Shown here: positions 12,095 through 28,503 of the stretch, piece after piece
How the letters are laid out: each line of letters begins with the position of its first letter
How positions within the stretch are numbered: position 1 is the first letter of the stretch
DNA from: Paratrimastix pyriformis
Lineage: Eukaryota; Preaxostyla; Paratrimastigidae
Assembly (NCBI GenBank): GCA_027972325.1
Contig: JAPMOS010000050.1
Location: 150,001 to 214,000 of the forward strand
Length of the DNA: 64,000 nucleotides
Reading direction: 5' to 3'
Translations under genes and position numbers: made by a program
Notes under the pieces: generated by a model
Database searches by the model: none
Seen by the model: the letters and a program-made list of their open reading frames with translations, nothing else
Told to the model about the DNA's origin: nothing

Positions 12095-18139
<6,045 letters not shown>

Positions 18140-18330
18140 CCATGACCTGGTTCGGTTCCTACTTTAGTAAGTAAGACTTCCCAATACTGATCCGTGCGAT
18201 GTTCAGCACGATGCCGCGTCACCACAGAACAAAAAGTTGGCGAGGGGGAAAAAGCCAACATCTCCAAAGGTCAAAAAGACCACAGAAAAAAAAACCTCTT
18301 TCCGCGAACCAGGCTTTTTTTTATATTCTC

Positions 18331-20000
18331 ATGAACCCAGACGAGTGGCGCGCGTTTTATGAGCAGGGGAACACTGACCTGCAAGCTCTCCAGGCCGATG
18401 TGAACAAGAAGGTGGAGCTTTTGCGGGGAGGAGCCTCTGGCGTTGGAATTACGAAAATGCACGCCGCAATCAACTCGGGTGTTGCCGCCATGAAGCGTCG
18501 TGTGTCCGAGCTGGAATCTGCTCTTCGGGTTCTCTCCACCCGCTCAGACATCATGTCTGTTTTCTCTTTTCCCATTTCTCAACGTCCGCTCTGCTCTGGC
18601 ACTATGAACATGATTTTTTTTAGCTCGTTCAAGGATGTTCAAGCTCTTGAAAACAAGCTCAAGAAGCTCCGTGATGGTTATCTTGATGTCGCCCGCAAGA
18701 ATGCCCTGACGACCGCCGAGCTGACGGCCAACGAAAAGTCTGTGGTTGGCACTCGCGATTGCCGGTCATTGACGATTGTCTCGCCAGGCAGCGTCTGATC
18801 GACAGGCCGCGGCCAAGGATGGGCGAGCCGGGGTGGGAGCCACCGAAGGAGACCACCGAGACCCGGGCCATGAACGACGATGCCATGCTGGCCCACATGC
18901 ACGCCGAGATGCACTGTCTGCAAGTCTCCTTCACCCCACCCCACCCCCCCCCACCCCCCACCCGCCCCCACTCATCGCCCCCACTCATCGCCCCCACTCA
19001 TCGCCCCCACTCATCGCCCCCACTAATCTCTCCCTCCAACTGGCTATCCCCCCTGGACGATTCCCGCTGGCCGGTACAGCCCAGGACCAGGCGCTGGGGG
19101 CGCTGTCGACCTCGGTGCAGCGGTCGCACGAGATGGCCGTCCAGATCGGCGACGAAGTGGGTCCGCCCCGGTCGCCTCCCCTGGACCCCCCGTCCCTGCC
19201 GCCCCTTGCGCGTGCCATCCGCGGGCAGTGTGTCCATGTCCCATCGGTTCGACATCATCCTCATGTTTGGCTTCTCTCGGTACCCCGCGTGTGCTGGCTG
19301 TGGCTGTGGCTGTGGCTGTGGCTGTGGCTGTGGCTGTGGCTGTGGCTGTGGCTGTGGCTGTGGCTGTGGCTGTGGCTGTGGCTGTGGCTGTGGCTGTGGC
19401 TGTGGCTGTGGCTGTGGCTGTGGCTGTGGCTGTGGCTGTGGCTGTGGCTGTGGCTGTGGCTGTGGCTGTGGCTGTGGCTGTGGCGGCGGTGCTGGGCGGG
19501 GCGGGGCCCTGCAGACCTGCAATCGCACCTGCTGGCCCAGGTGACCAAGAAGGTTGACCGGACCAACGCCCAGGTCAAGGCCGTCGTCCGTGCAGCCCTC
19601 CCAGCCCCACACGCCCCGCCCACACCAACACCAACACCATCGCCTCCCCCGCATGCCCCGGAATGGAGGGCTGCCAAGGGCTGCCGGTGAGCGCAGCTTG
19701 AGGTGGCGGTGGGGGCGGCGACGTGGGGGCGGCGGGGTTGTGAGTGGCGGTAGTTGGTTGGGGGTGCCACGCATCGGTTGCCCTGCGTCATCCCTCCTCT
19801 CCCCTCCTCTCCCCTCTCCCTCTCCCTCCCTCTCCCCTCTCCCTCTCCCTCCCCGGCCGGGGCTGGTGCGGTGCGCAGGACAAGAAGATCGTCAAGCTGA
19901 GCAAAAGCAGAAGATCTGCGTGTGGCTGATCGTCATCATCCTGCTGGTGGCCCTGCTGGTGGTCATGATCGCCACCCGCTTCTTCGGCCTCGGCTGGTAG
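18331..20000 (+). CDS. Qc-type SNARE (syntaxin-8/6-like), tail-anchored
   Basis: ATG at 18331 gives MNPDEWRAFYEQGN and an N-terminal helical region. Exons join in phase: ACATCAT|gtctgt to CTCGTTC near 18613 (SDIISFKDV), GAAAA|gtctgt to GCAGCG (EKQRLIDRP), then AEMHCLQ to DQALGALSTSVQRSHEMAV, then GTGG|gtccgc near 19160 to ACCTGC (GDEVDLQSHLLAQVTKKVD). This is a SNARE motif. It is followed by a short basic stretch (KQKICVW) and one C-terminal membrane segment (LIVIILLVALLVVMIATRFF), stop at 20000. Size, late SNARE motif and tail anchor fit a Qc SNARE acting in endosomal or Golgi membrane fusion. Another in-frame ATG lies at 18199, but it precedes a Lys-rich stretch and is less likely. The join before KQKICVW near 19900 was placed by frame only. 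Confidence 0.75.
19295..19490. repeat. (GGCTGT)n hexamer array
   Basis: About 31 perfect ggctgt units in the SNARE intron between the GDEV exon and the DLQSHLL exon. It gives Cys-Gly, Trp-Leu and Val-Ala open frames that are artefacts. Confidence 0.95.
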
Positions 20001-20901
20001 CCGGCACCCCGCTGCCCCCGCCCCGCAACCCCCGGCTGGCTGGTCGGCTGCTGACCTGGTGATGCTGGTGCTTCGGCAGACGCCTGACTCCTCCTCGCCA
20101 TCTGAGTCGAGGGGGGGCACCCGGATGGGGTTTTCCTGTGCGGCCCGATGGGGCTCCCCTTCCCTCCCCCCCTCCTTGCCCCGCCCCCCGATGGGGCGAC
20201 GCCCCCGGCAGCCCGTTCCCTTCTTCTTCTTCTTCTTCTTCTTCTTCTTCTTCTTCTTCTTCTTCTTCTTCTTCTTCTTCTTCTTCTTCTTCTTCTTCTT
20301 CTTCTTCTTCTTCTTCTTCTTCTTCTTTCTGCCCGCTGCCCGCTGCCCGCTGCCCGCTGCCCGCTGCCCGCTGCCCGCGCGCTGCCTCCCCCCGTTTCTC
20401 CTTCTCGGGGTGTGTGTGTGGTTGGGGGAGGGTCTCACCCCGGTGGTTCCCTCGCCCTCGCCCTCGCCCGCGCCCCCACCTGACCCTCTTCCTCCCCGTG
20501 CTCGTCGTCTTGTCTTTCTCCCATCCCCCCAAATCCCCCCCAAATAACACGATGGGCGGAGAGAACGGTGCCCGCCTTCGCGGTCCCCTCGCCGGGGTCG
20601 GCCGGGTGAGGGATGGGCGACTGGTGGATTCCGCAAAATGGATCCCCTCCTGTCGCTCCGTTTGTTGATCGGCGCCCCGCAACCCTGGGGCCGCTTGGGG
20701 CCAGGGGCGCCATTCCGACAAGCTCCGGCCAGGCCCGGACGCCCACGGTTTCATGCATTCCCTGGCGATCTGCCCCCGCAGCGCCCCTGTCCCGCAGGTC
20801 CGAGGCGAGGAGATGGGGATGGGGATGGGCTTTTTGTGGGCCATGGCCCAAAGTCGACCCAAAACCGTTTATTTCGAAGGTGGGTGGGTGGGTGAGTCTA
20901 A
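20001..20901. other. Convergent intergenic region with a (TTC)n microsatellite
   Basis: The region lies between the SNARE stop and the end of the LRR gene on the other strand. It holds about 37 TTC units (20218-20327), about eight ctgcccg units (20330-20385) and otherwise GC-rich sequence. Poly-Lys, poly-Ser and poly-Leu frames across the TTC run are repeat artefacts. No gene was seen. Confidence 0.7.
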
Positions 20902-21960
20902 TTACCCGCGTAGTGCAGACAGCCTCGTTCCGGGGTGAAACGCGACCAGCTCTGAGTCGGGGGGCACCCAGCACTCCTCCAGCCGTGGGCAGTCGACCAC
21001 CAGGGCGCGGTACGGGTCCCGGGGTCGCTCCCGGAGGGTCAGCCGACGGAGCTGCGGGCAGGCCAAGTGGAAGGGATTGCCTGGCAGCTTCTGCAACACG
21101 AGATCCGTCAGGCGGGGCAGCCCGCTCAGGGCCTCGGCCAGGTCATCCGACCACTCGGCGGGCTGGCAGGCCGCCTTGAACATGGGCAGGACGACCCGGC
21201 GCAGACGGCTGGCCCCGGGGTGGGACAGAAAGTCCACCAGGCTGCCTGGGTCCAGCCAGATGGGGCATGCCCGCTCCACGGGGCCCTTCCGGGGGCTGTC
21301 GATGGATCAGACTGCGGAGGGGCGGCCTCAGCCCGTCGTCCATCTGGATGGAGTTCAGACGGCGCATCTTGAGATAGAGGGCCCCCAGGACCGGACAGCG
21401 CAGCGTCACCGCAGAATTCATCGGGCCTTCGTACATGGTGAGGGTCCTCAGGCCGGCCCCCTCCACTCGTAGGCCGCCCACCGGATGCGAGCGGGAGCAC
21501 TCTGGAGGAGGAGGAGGAGGAGGAGGAGGAGGAGGAGGAAGGGAGGGAGGGAGGGAGGAAGGAAGGAAGGAAAGGAGGAGGGACAGGGAGGCGATCCAGA
21601 CTCGTAGAGCCCAGTCGCACTGGTCTCGAAGGGTCTGGTCCACATTGTTCAGGGCCCGGCTGAACACCTGCAGCACGCAGTTCGTGCAGCGCACCGAGCG
21701 GGCTGCTTGAATCCGGAGGTCCGAACGTCCGAATGTCGAGGCTCCCGCCCCGCCCGCCGACATCGCCGCTGCTGTGGCTCCAACCCCCCGCCCCCCTTGC
21801 GGTGGCAAATCGAGGTAAGAGTGGCCGCCTCCCCAGGGCGCAGGCGGGCCAATGTTGAAGATGCCGAAAGGGAACCACCACACGCACGCATGCAGTGAAT
21901 TTGAGGGACGAGCAGTTCTCTTCGCCTGCCCGCGTCATCGCAAATCTCATCATGAAAGGA
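20902..21960 (-). pseudogene. Leucine-rich-repeat protein, probably decayed
   Basis: The C-terminal part reads cleanly from 21279 down (ACPIWLDPGSLVDFL, GLPRLTDLVLQKLPGNPF, CPQLRRLTL, stop TAA at 20902-20904). This is the same CPxLxxLxL style of LRR as the F-box/LRR gene at 41353-43733. Further upstream are AGLRTLTMYEGPMN and CPVLGALYLKMRRLN (about 21460-21330) and NVDQTLRDQCDWALRVW (about 21650-21600). The frame shifts by one near 21290-21280, where only a 17-base splice-like gap is available, and no F-box or clear start is visible. A (CCT)n/(CCTT)n tract lies at 21500-21575. Most likely a worn family member; an unusual multi-exon gene is the alternative. Confidence 0.5.
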
Positions 21961-22178
21961 AACGAAAGGATTCCACCGCCACCCTTGTTACACTCCGGGA
22001 GGGGGGCCGGGTCGCACGACCCGTGTGGGGAGGCTCCCTCGGCAGATTCCTCTGGTGTTGGGATGGCACCTGAGGTTGGGGGCTGAGGGGTGGCATGGTC
22101 ATGGGCACGAGCGCCAAGGCGGCCCAGACGGAGGGCCCGCTGCTGGAGGCGTCTCCCTGCTCAGGCCGTGATGATGAC

Positions 22179-23546
22179 CTACTGAGGGGCGGGGTCGGGG
22201 CTGAGGGTGCCGTACATCTCCAGGCCCGCCAGAATCAGGTTGAAGAACCCGTTGGGGCTGGGGCCGGTCATCAGCACCCGGAAGTAACGGGCCGGGAATG
22301 CCCGCTCGGGGGCCACGGTGAAGGTGGCCATGGCATCCACACGGGCGGGGATGGCGTGGGGTTCCTTCGTGTGCTCGTCCAGGGTTCGCCAGCTCTGGCC
22401 ATCCACCGAGCCCTCGAACCGCCACGACAGCAGCCGATGATTCTCCACGTCGTCGGGGGGGTGGTTGCTTTGGCGGAGGGTGTAGTGGGTGGGCGTGAAG
22501 AGGCGCCCCGCACCCAGGTCAACCTGCCACCACGCGCCTGACAGGTTGTCGGTCCAGCTGCGGCATGGCCGGCGCCCCGTGATATCGGTGGCATTCCCGC
22601 CGGCAGGGAACGATCGGGCGGTAGTGACCCAGCCCTCCTCGGCTGGGTTTTGCCAGGGCTGGGTACCGCCCCGGGTGCCGATGTAGTAGAACAGGCCATG
22701 CTCGTCCATGTCGTAGACATAGCGAAACACCACTGCATGGAGGAGGGGGAGGGGAAATACCAAATGTCCCGTTCTTGAGATGATGCGTGTGGGATGGGGC
22801 AACTCGCCTTGAGGCAATTGATGCCGTCGGGGAAGGGGAAACGACCATGCCGACGGGGAACATGGCGGGGGAGAATGGATGGGGACCGAGGGGGGTGCCC
22901 GTTGAAGACGTGCGCGCGGACGACTCTCATCAATGTTTGTATGTGGGGACGGCATGCGTGCCCGGGGGGCAGCGCCACAGGCGGGTGGGCAGAGGAGTAT
23001 ACGTACATGGACGGACCGGGGTGGGTGTAGGTGACGGGGGCGGAGGGGCCGCTCGTGGCCCGGCCCCGGATGGCCACCACTGCAAAGCGGGCCTCGGCAC
23101 GGTCTGAGGGGAACCGGACCCGGCAGCGGCATTCGGGGCCCGTGTAAACCACCGCCGGGTCGCCGAAGCTGCTGCTGGCAGGCAGCTGCACGCCAAAGCC
23201 TGGCGAGAAGGTGGCAAACATCTGGTAGCTGACAGCGGCGGTGGTGTTGATCGGCCGCCACTCGAGAATCGCCTCCTTCGTGGCCTCGTTCCAGCTGACC
23301 ACCGCCAGGCCCTCGGGGGTGTCCAGCTGCCGGGTGCGGGTGCAATGGAGCGTGGTGAGGAGGCAGAAGGCATCTTGGGAGGGGCAGTGATGAGTAGGTG
23401 GAGGTGGTGGGTGGTGCATGGGGGGGGGGGGGGCAAGCAGGGACGACACGAACGATGACTTGGATGATGAGGATGACGATGGTGATGATCGACTGACCGG
23501 ATGATAGGTTTCCTGGCATCAGACGAGTTGTCGTTGACAACTTGCC

Positions 23547-23612
<66 letters not shown>

Positions 23613-25094
23613 AGCAGCAGCCAGCAGCAGCCAGCAGCAGCCAGCAGCAGCCAGCAGCAGCCAGCAGCAGCCAGCAGCAGCCAGCAGCAGCCAGCAGCCA
23701 GCAGCAGCCAGCAGCAGCCAGCAGCAGCCAGCAGCAGCCAGCAGCAGCCAGCAGCAGCCAGCAGCAGCAGCCAGCAGCCAGCAGCAGCAGCAGCAGCCAG
23801 CAGCAGCAGCAGCAGCCAGCAGCAGCATATCCATTCGTCATCACAACATTGACATTGCGCCAGACCACGGCATGCTCCATCTCGCCCACCGCGCGCTGGG
23901 TCCGCTCCTTGGTCAGGGTCAGCTCGCCCTTGGTCAGGGCCAGCTCCTCCTTAGTTTGGATCAGCTGGTCGGTCCTCTGGGCCAGCTCGCCCTTGGTCAG
24001 GGCCAGCTCGCCCTTGGTCAGGGCCAGCTCGCCCTTGGTCAGGGTCAGCTCGCCCTTGGTCAGGGCCAGCTCCTCCCTAGTTTGGATCAGCTGGTCGGTC
24101 CTCTGGGCCAGCTCGCCCTTGGTCCCAGTCAGCTCGTCATTGGCACAGGCCAGCTGGCCCATGGCCTGTGCGCGGTCGCGCTGACTCTCGGCCAGATCGA
24201 GGTCCCACTGGACCAGCTGGTCGGTCAGGGTGTGGACCTCCTCCTTGGCCTGGGCCAGCTTCAGGGCAAAGTCGCGCTGAGCTTGGGCGAGGTCGCGCTG
24301 GGCCAGCTCAACGGCCATTTGGGCGAGGGTGGTGTTTGCCTGGGCCAGGTCACGGTCGTGCTCAGCCTGGGCCAGCTGGGCCTGGAGGCTGGCCCGTTTC
24401 GTCTGCAAGTTTCTGATGGTGCGCATGGCCTGGTTCGCCTGGTCCGTAGCATCGTCACACTCGGGCGAAAGGCACGGAGCCTCCTGACCACGAACCAACA
24501 AAACCAGCGGCAATGCCCAGGGGTGGATGACCACAGGATCAGGATGATGGTCCCCCGAAAGTGGCACGTCCAATGAAGTGGCGCACTTCTTCACACATAG
24601 AGGCTGCACTAACACGAGGAGACTGACTGACTGACTGACTGACTGGGATGTTTGGTTTAGTTTTTTTTTTCTCCGAGATTTGTATCGTGTTTTTGATTCG
24701 GAAGCAAATTGTTGTGTGCAATAATGTGTGCGAATGTGATCGAAACGGACCTGCTGCTGAAGCAAAATTGTGGCGTCGGCGGAGCAGTCTTGCTTGATAG
24801 CAGGGCCAGATTGGTTCGGGGTCACTGCGGCAGGGCGATCGGCATTGGCCTTTGTATTGACATTGTCAGTCTGTTGCTGCCCGAAAAAGAAACAAAAAAC
24901 AGAGGTGTGAGAAGTGCAATGTGACGACGAAACGGCAGTCATTTCTGGCTGGTGATCGCCGGCCCAAACAACGAACAGACCGTGTCAACACGCTGCGTCG
25001 CGGCAACAGATGCGGAACCACGAACTGGTGTCCCCAGAAGTGCGGCAAGAAGCACGCAGCACAAACAGAGGCGCCCCAGCGCAGACAAAGCCAT
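22179..25094 (-). CDS. Secreted coiled-coil protein with FN3-like and F5/8 type C (discoidin) domains
   Basis: ATG at 25094 gives a signal peptide (MALSALGRLCLCCVLLAALL, then GTPVRG). Exon 1 ends at a gtctgt donor and joins QQTDNVNTKANADRP. After a gtccgt intron comes a long Gln/Lys/Leu/Thr-rich coiled coil (about 24470-23866) built of repeats such as ELALTKGELTLTKGELA and ELAQRTDQLIQTKEEL. An FN3-like domain follows (about 23330-23007: LAVVSWNEATKEAILEWRP, then FAVVAIRGRATSGPSAPVTY). Last is a domain resembling HECTD1-type F5/8C modules (22735-22182: YDMDEHGLFYYIGTRGGTQP, WWQVDLG, RFEGSVDGQSW, YFRVLMTGPSPNG), with TAG at 22179-22181. Junction phases agree. It is probably an extracellular or lumenal adhesion or sugar-binding protein. 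The partner is unknown. Confidence 0.75.
23543..23830. repeat. (CAG)n and CAGCAGC-CAG array in an intron
   Basis: About 16 CAG units lead into an array of nine-base cagcagcca units with some twelve-base variants. It lies in the intron between the coiled-coil and FN3-like exons of the minus-strand F5/8C gene, so the poly-Gln frame on the plus strand is not a protein. Confidence 0.9.
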
Positions 25095-25199
25095 CCCGGC
25101 GCTTGGTGGCCACGTGCCCAGTGCACTGGTACCCCGGGTAGATTCTCTCAGTCGCCAGCTCCGGGCATTTTTCCATGGCGCTCCACTGTGGAGTTTAAA

Positions 25200-25871
25200 T
25201 TTGGGCAATCGAAGCCCAGCCCCTGATGAGATGCATTGCCCAGGATACCATCCCCTCCCGAGCCCTTTGGCCTCCCTTTCGACCCGTTGAAATGTCTTGT
25301 CGAATCATCCGAACTTCAGTGAACAAGGACTCCACGGAAATCCGCTCATGGATGAGCGTTTGCGTGGCAATAGCTTTTTTACGTGACAATGAACAGGACA
25401 GGCTCAGACGCGGCCAGGATGCGGACCATGGCAGTCCCAGTTCAGCAAGGACAGGCTCAGATCCACCAGCCGGCAGTCCCACCCCGGCCAGCTCAGCCAC
25501 GAGCGCGCAGGTGTCGAAACGGGTCGCGGGCAGAGTGAAGTGGGTCAGCCGACACGCGAAAAGAAGGCGACCCCGGAGCGTGGCTCAAGCTGCGCGAACC
25601 CGACACACGCGGCGCATCGAGCTGGGTGATGAGGGACAGGCCCCCCCGAGGTCCCCCAGCTGCGTCCATGGAACGCCATTCAACGGTGAGGTTGGTCTGA
25701 TGGCGTTCGGCACCCAGGGTCAACTCTCCTCAAGTCCGGTCAAGTGCTCCAGAATACGCGGGAGGGCGGCCAACATGTGAATGTCGAGGATGGCCAGCTG
25801 GGCGTGGCCGGCAAACGTCACATCCACCCAGGCATCATCGGCTCCCGTTCGTGCGTTTGGGGAAGGATACA
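25200..25871 (-). pseudogene. LRR gene relic, minus strand
   Basis: From 25871 the minus strand reads MYPSPNARTGADDAWVDV, then AGHAQLAILDIHMLAALPRI, and stops soon after at a TGA near 25720. Lower down, RLLFACRLTHFTLPATRFDT and CALVAELAGVGLPAGG (about 25570-25440) resume in another frame. The style matches the LRR proteins of this window. Broken frames and lack of splice signals argue for a relic. Confidence 0.5.
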
Positions 25872-25920
25872 TCGTCAGATGGGTGTATGGGCTGCCAGGG
25901 CATCCGGAGTGATGGTGGCT

Positions 25921-26101
25921 GCTGCAATGGTATCACCCGCAAAATCGGGATCGCCGACTGCCCCGCCTTGGAGGTGCTTCTCCTGCCCACGCCGTGGAAC
26001 ACCGACGACCTGGTCCTTCGCTGCCCCCAACTCCACTTGCTGTGTGTGGGTCGGGGCCGATCTGAGCCGCTCCGCGGTCATGCCCAACCTCGCCCGTGTG
26101 A
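25921..26101 (+). pseudogene. LRR gene relic, plus strand
   Basis: The plus strand reads GITRKIGIADCPALEVLLL, PTPWNTDDLVLRCPQLHLLC, a typical pair of CPxLxxLxL repeats, then runs into a poly-C tract at 26106-26123. It faces away from the minus-strand relic just upstream, as if one LRR gene had been split and partly inverted. Confidence 0.5.
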
Positions 26102-26446
26102 GGACCCCCCCCCCCCCCCCCCCCTCGCACCCGCTATCTGGATGGGGGCTGATATTGAGAGCGAAATATTGGAAATGGGAGAAGCCCCATGGGGCCATAG
26201 CGGCGGTCAGTCAACAATCCTGTGCCGTTCAGGCCCATGGGGCAGTTATTGAAAGGGGGGGCTGACGGGAGGGGGACTGTGACGGGGAGGATACAAGACG
26301 GCCCCCCGGAGAGGGAAAGGTACAACGGGGCCACACGCACACACATCGAAGACGGTCACACCCGAACGAGGGCCCCCACCCCCCCCACCCCTGCCATGAT
26401 CGTCACATCCCGTCCCGTCCCCCCCCGCACCCCACCCCGGCGGGGC

Positions 26447-28190
26447 TTACTGGGCTGCCATCTTGCCGACGAAGTTGGCGAAGCGGCTCCAGTTGTCGCC
26501 GTTGTAGATCAGGTCGTCGGTCAGCCGGAGGTAGGTGAACGCGTCGATCTTCATCTGCCGGACGGAGTTGTCCAGGATGGTCGCGTAGGCGGTGTCGTCG
26601 TACCGGGGCAGGGCGTTCTCGGCCGCGTAGCCGATGCCCACGTTCTTGGCCTCCCACAGCGTCTGGCCCACCAGCTCGTAGGGGCCGCTGCGAGTCACGG
26701 TCGGGGGGGATCAAGATGGATGGATGACCAGGAGGTGAGGTCGGCTCCCATCCCAGGGAGAGCAGGGCAGGGCAGGGCAGGGGGGCAGGCCACCCGTCAG
26801 TTGAAACACGGATGATCGAAGCCTTCATCGTGCGAGCTCCGACGATTCAAAAAATCAAGATACATCATCCGGGGGGCGATTGAGACACGACAAGAACAAG
26901 AACCGCACACACACAACGGGCAGGGCATGGGGGCGGGGGCGGCGGACCACTGGGCGGACGAAGGCTGCTCGGTGTCGCGCATCTCGAAGCAGGTGAAGTC
27001 GATGATGGCGCCGGCCTCCTTGAAGGCCTTGACGATCTTGTTGTAGCCCGACCGGGAGCGGGTGTTGTAGTAGCCGGCCGTCAGCTCGGCCGCGTGGGAC
27101 TCCGACAGGAACCACCAGTGGATGCCGGCCACCTTGCCGGCCAGCTTGACGCCGGTGCCCTGGAAGGCCGACTTGGCCTGGGCGAGCACGTCGCTGGCGT
27201 GCTGCACCAGGGCGTCGCTGTACCAGCTCAGGAAGAAGTCGCCGTAGGGGGTCGACCAGGAGCCGCCCGACCGGAAGAAGCCCGTGTCGCCGGGCTTGCT
27301 GTTGTACGAGCCGGCATCGCCGGGGCCGCCGTGGCCCCACTCGGCGTGGCCCGAGTTGTTGGCGGCGGACTCGAGCATGTTCAGCATGGTCGGGTCGTAG
27401 CACTGGAACTCACCAACCCCGGGGAACGACCACCGGTCCAGCTGGTAGCCGGGATAGCGGAGCTCACCGCAGGGGCCCAGACCCACCTGCACCTCGGTGA
27501 CGACGCTGCCCATTCGGGAGCCCATGGCTTGCCGGAAGGCGGCCATCATGTCGTGGTACATGTCCAGAGCAGTGCGGCCCGACCAGCGCTGCTGGTGGTC
27601 CATCGAGAGCGAGAGGTACTGTCGAGAGTGAAGAAGCAGAATGAGAAATCGGAGAAGGGAAAACCGGGCAAGTGACCTCAACATCGTTGTGACCCTCGCG
27701 GTCCCGATAGAAAATATCGCTCCCAACGTTCCGCACCCAACCCGGGATGGGAATGTTGCAGTCGTCGCCGACCTGTGGTGATGTGAACCAAAATTCTGAG
27801 TCGAAAAAAAAAGAAGGAACAATGAGCAGACATTGCCGCCGCACTGATGGAAGGACATCACAACCTGAACCTTCAAGCCGATCTTGGAGCACATATCGGC
27901 GAACATCGTGTAGCCGGAGAAATCGTACCTGAACAAAAAGAGAGTCATGTACGATCATCAAACCAAAAAAAGGCAGACTGGCGAGGGCCGTTGCGCTCAA
28001 CGATGCCCCACCACACATCAAGCATCACACCATTGACGCCGCCCGACTTGAGCTTCTGCAGCTTATCTTGGAGATTGATGTTCGGGTTCAGGGAGCCATC
28101 CGTTTGGATGGTGTTCAGAGGCATCATGACATTGACAGGGATGGCCGAAGAGATGGCCAGCAAAGCGATGAAAGCCAAGAACGACCGCAT
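26447..28190 (-). CDS. Beta-amylase (glycoside hydrolase family 14), secreted
   Basis: ATG at 28190 begins a signal peptide (MRSFLAFIALLAISSAIP) running straight into VNVMMPLNTI. Five exons join in phase: GPRQ|YDFSGYTMF (gtctgc donor at 27978), MSFHQCGGN|VGDDCNIPIPGWV, HNDVE|YLSLSMDHQQ, and EMRDTEQPS|GPYELVGQTLW. The two catalytic glutamates of the family are present: one in GLGPCGELRYPGY (soybean Glu186 position) and one in DFTCFEMRDTEQP (Glu380 position). KVAGIHWWF, HAAELTAGYYN and ENALPRYDDTAY are also conserved, and TAA lies at 26447-26449. It cleaves maltose from non-reducing ends of alpha-1,4-glucans. The signal peptide suggests digestion of external or vacuolar starch. It looks complete and functional. 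Confidence 0.92.
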
Positions 28191-28503
28191 TGGAATTGCA
28201 ATTCCGAAATGCAGCGTCGGGTGTGTGTTGAGGATGCTAGCCCTGGTTTTGAAAGCTCTACCGTGCCTTTCGCCCGCTGAAAGGAAATAAAGTTGGTTCC
28301 GGGAGCAGATGCTGACTCCCAACCCAATTCACGCGGGCCAGAGGCCGACGAACGCCACAATTCGACCCCACACGAAACAAAAGAAAGATCGGCCCTACAC
28401 ACTTCCAAGATCGTGCTTCTCAGGCCTTGTCAAAGGCATCTCGTGGATATTAAGATGGTGTTCTATCTCTCCGTATACATCCTTCAAACGCTGTTCTCGG
28501 ACA
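28191..28503. promoter_or_regulatory. Divergent promoter region, beta-amylase / multi-pass membrane gene
   Basis: About 310 bp between two divergent start codons, clearly AT-richer than the gene bodies. No named motif was found. It should carry both 5' UTRs and promoters. Confidence 0.5.

Noticed and set aside
20220-20340. Poly-Lys / poly-Glu frames on the minus strand
   Set aside because: Pure TTC microsatellite between two convergent genes, with no flanking coding signal.
23540-23830. Poly-Gln protein on the plus strand
   Set aside because: The CAG array lies inside an intron of the minus-strand F5/8C gene, and the plus frame has no start, domain or splice support.
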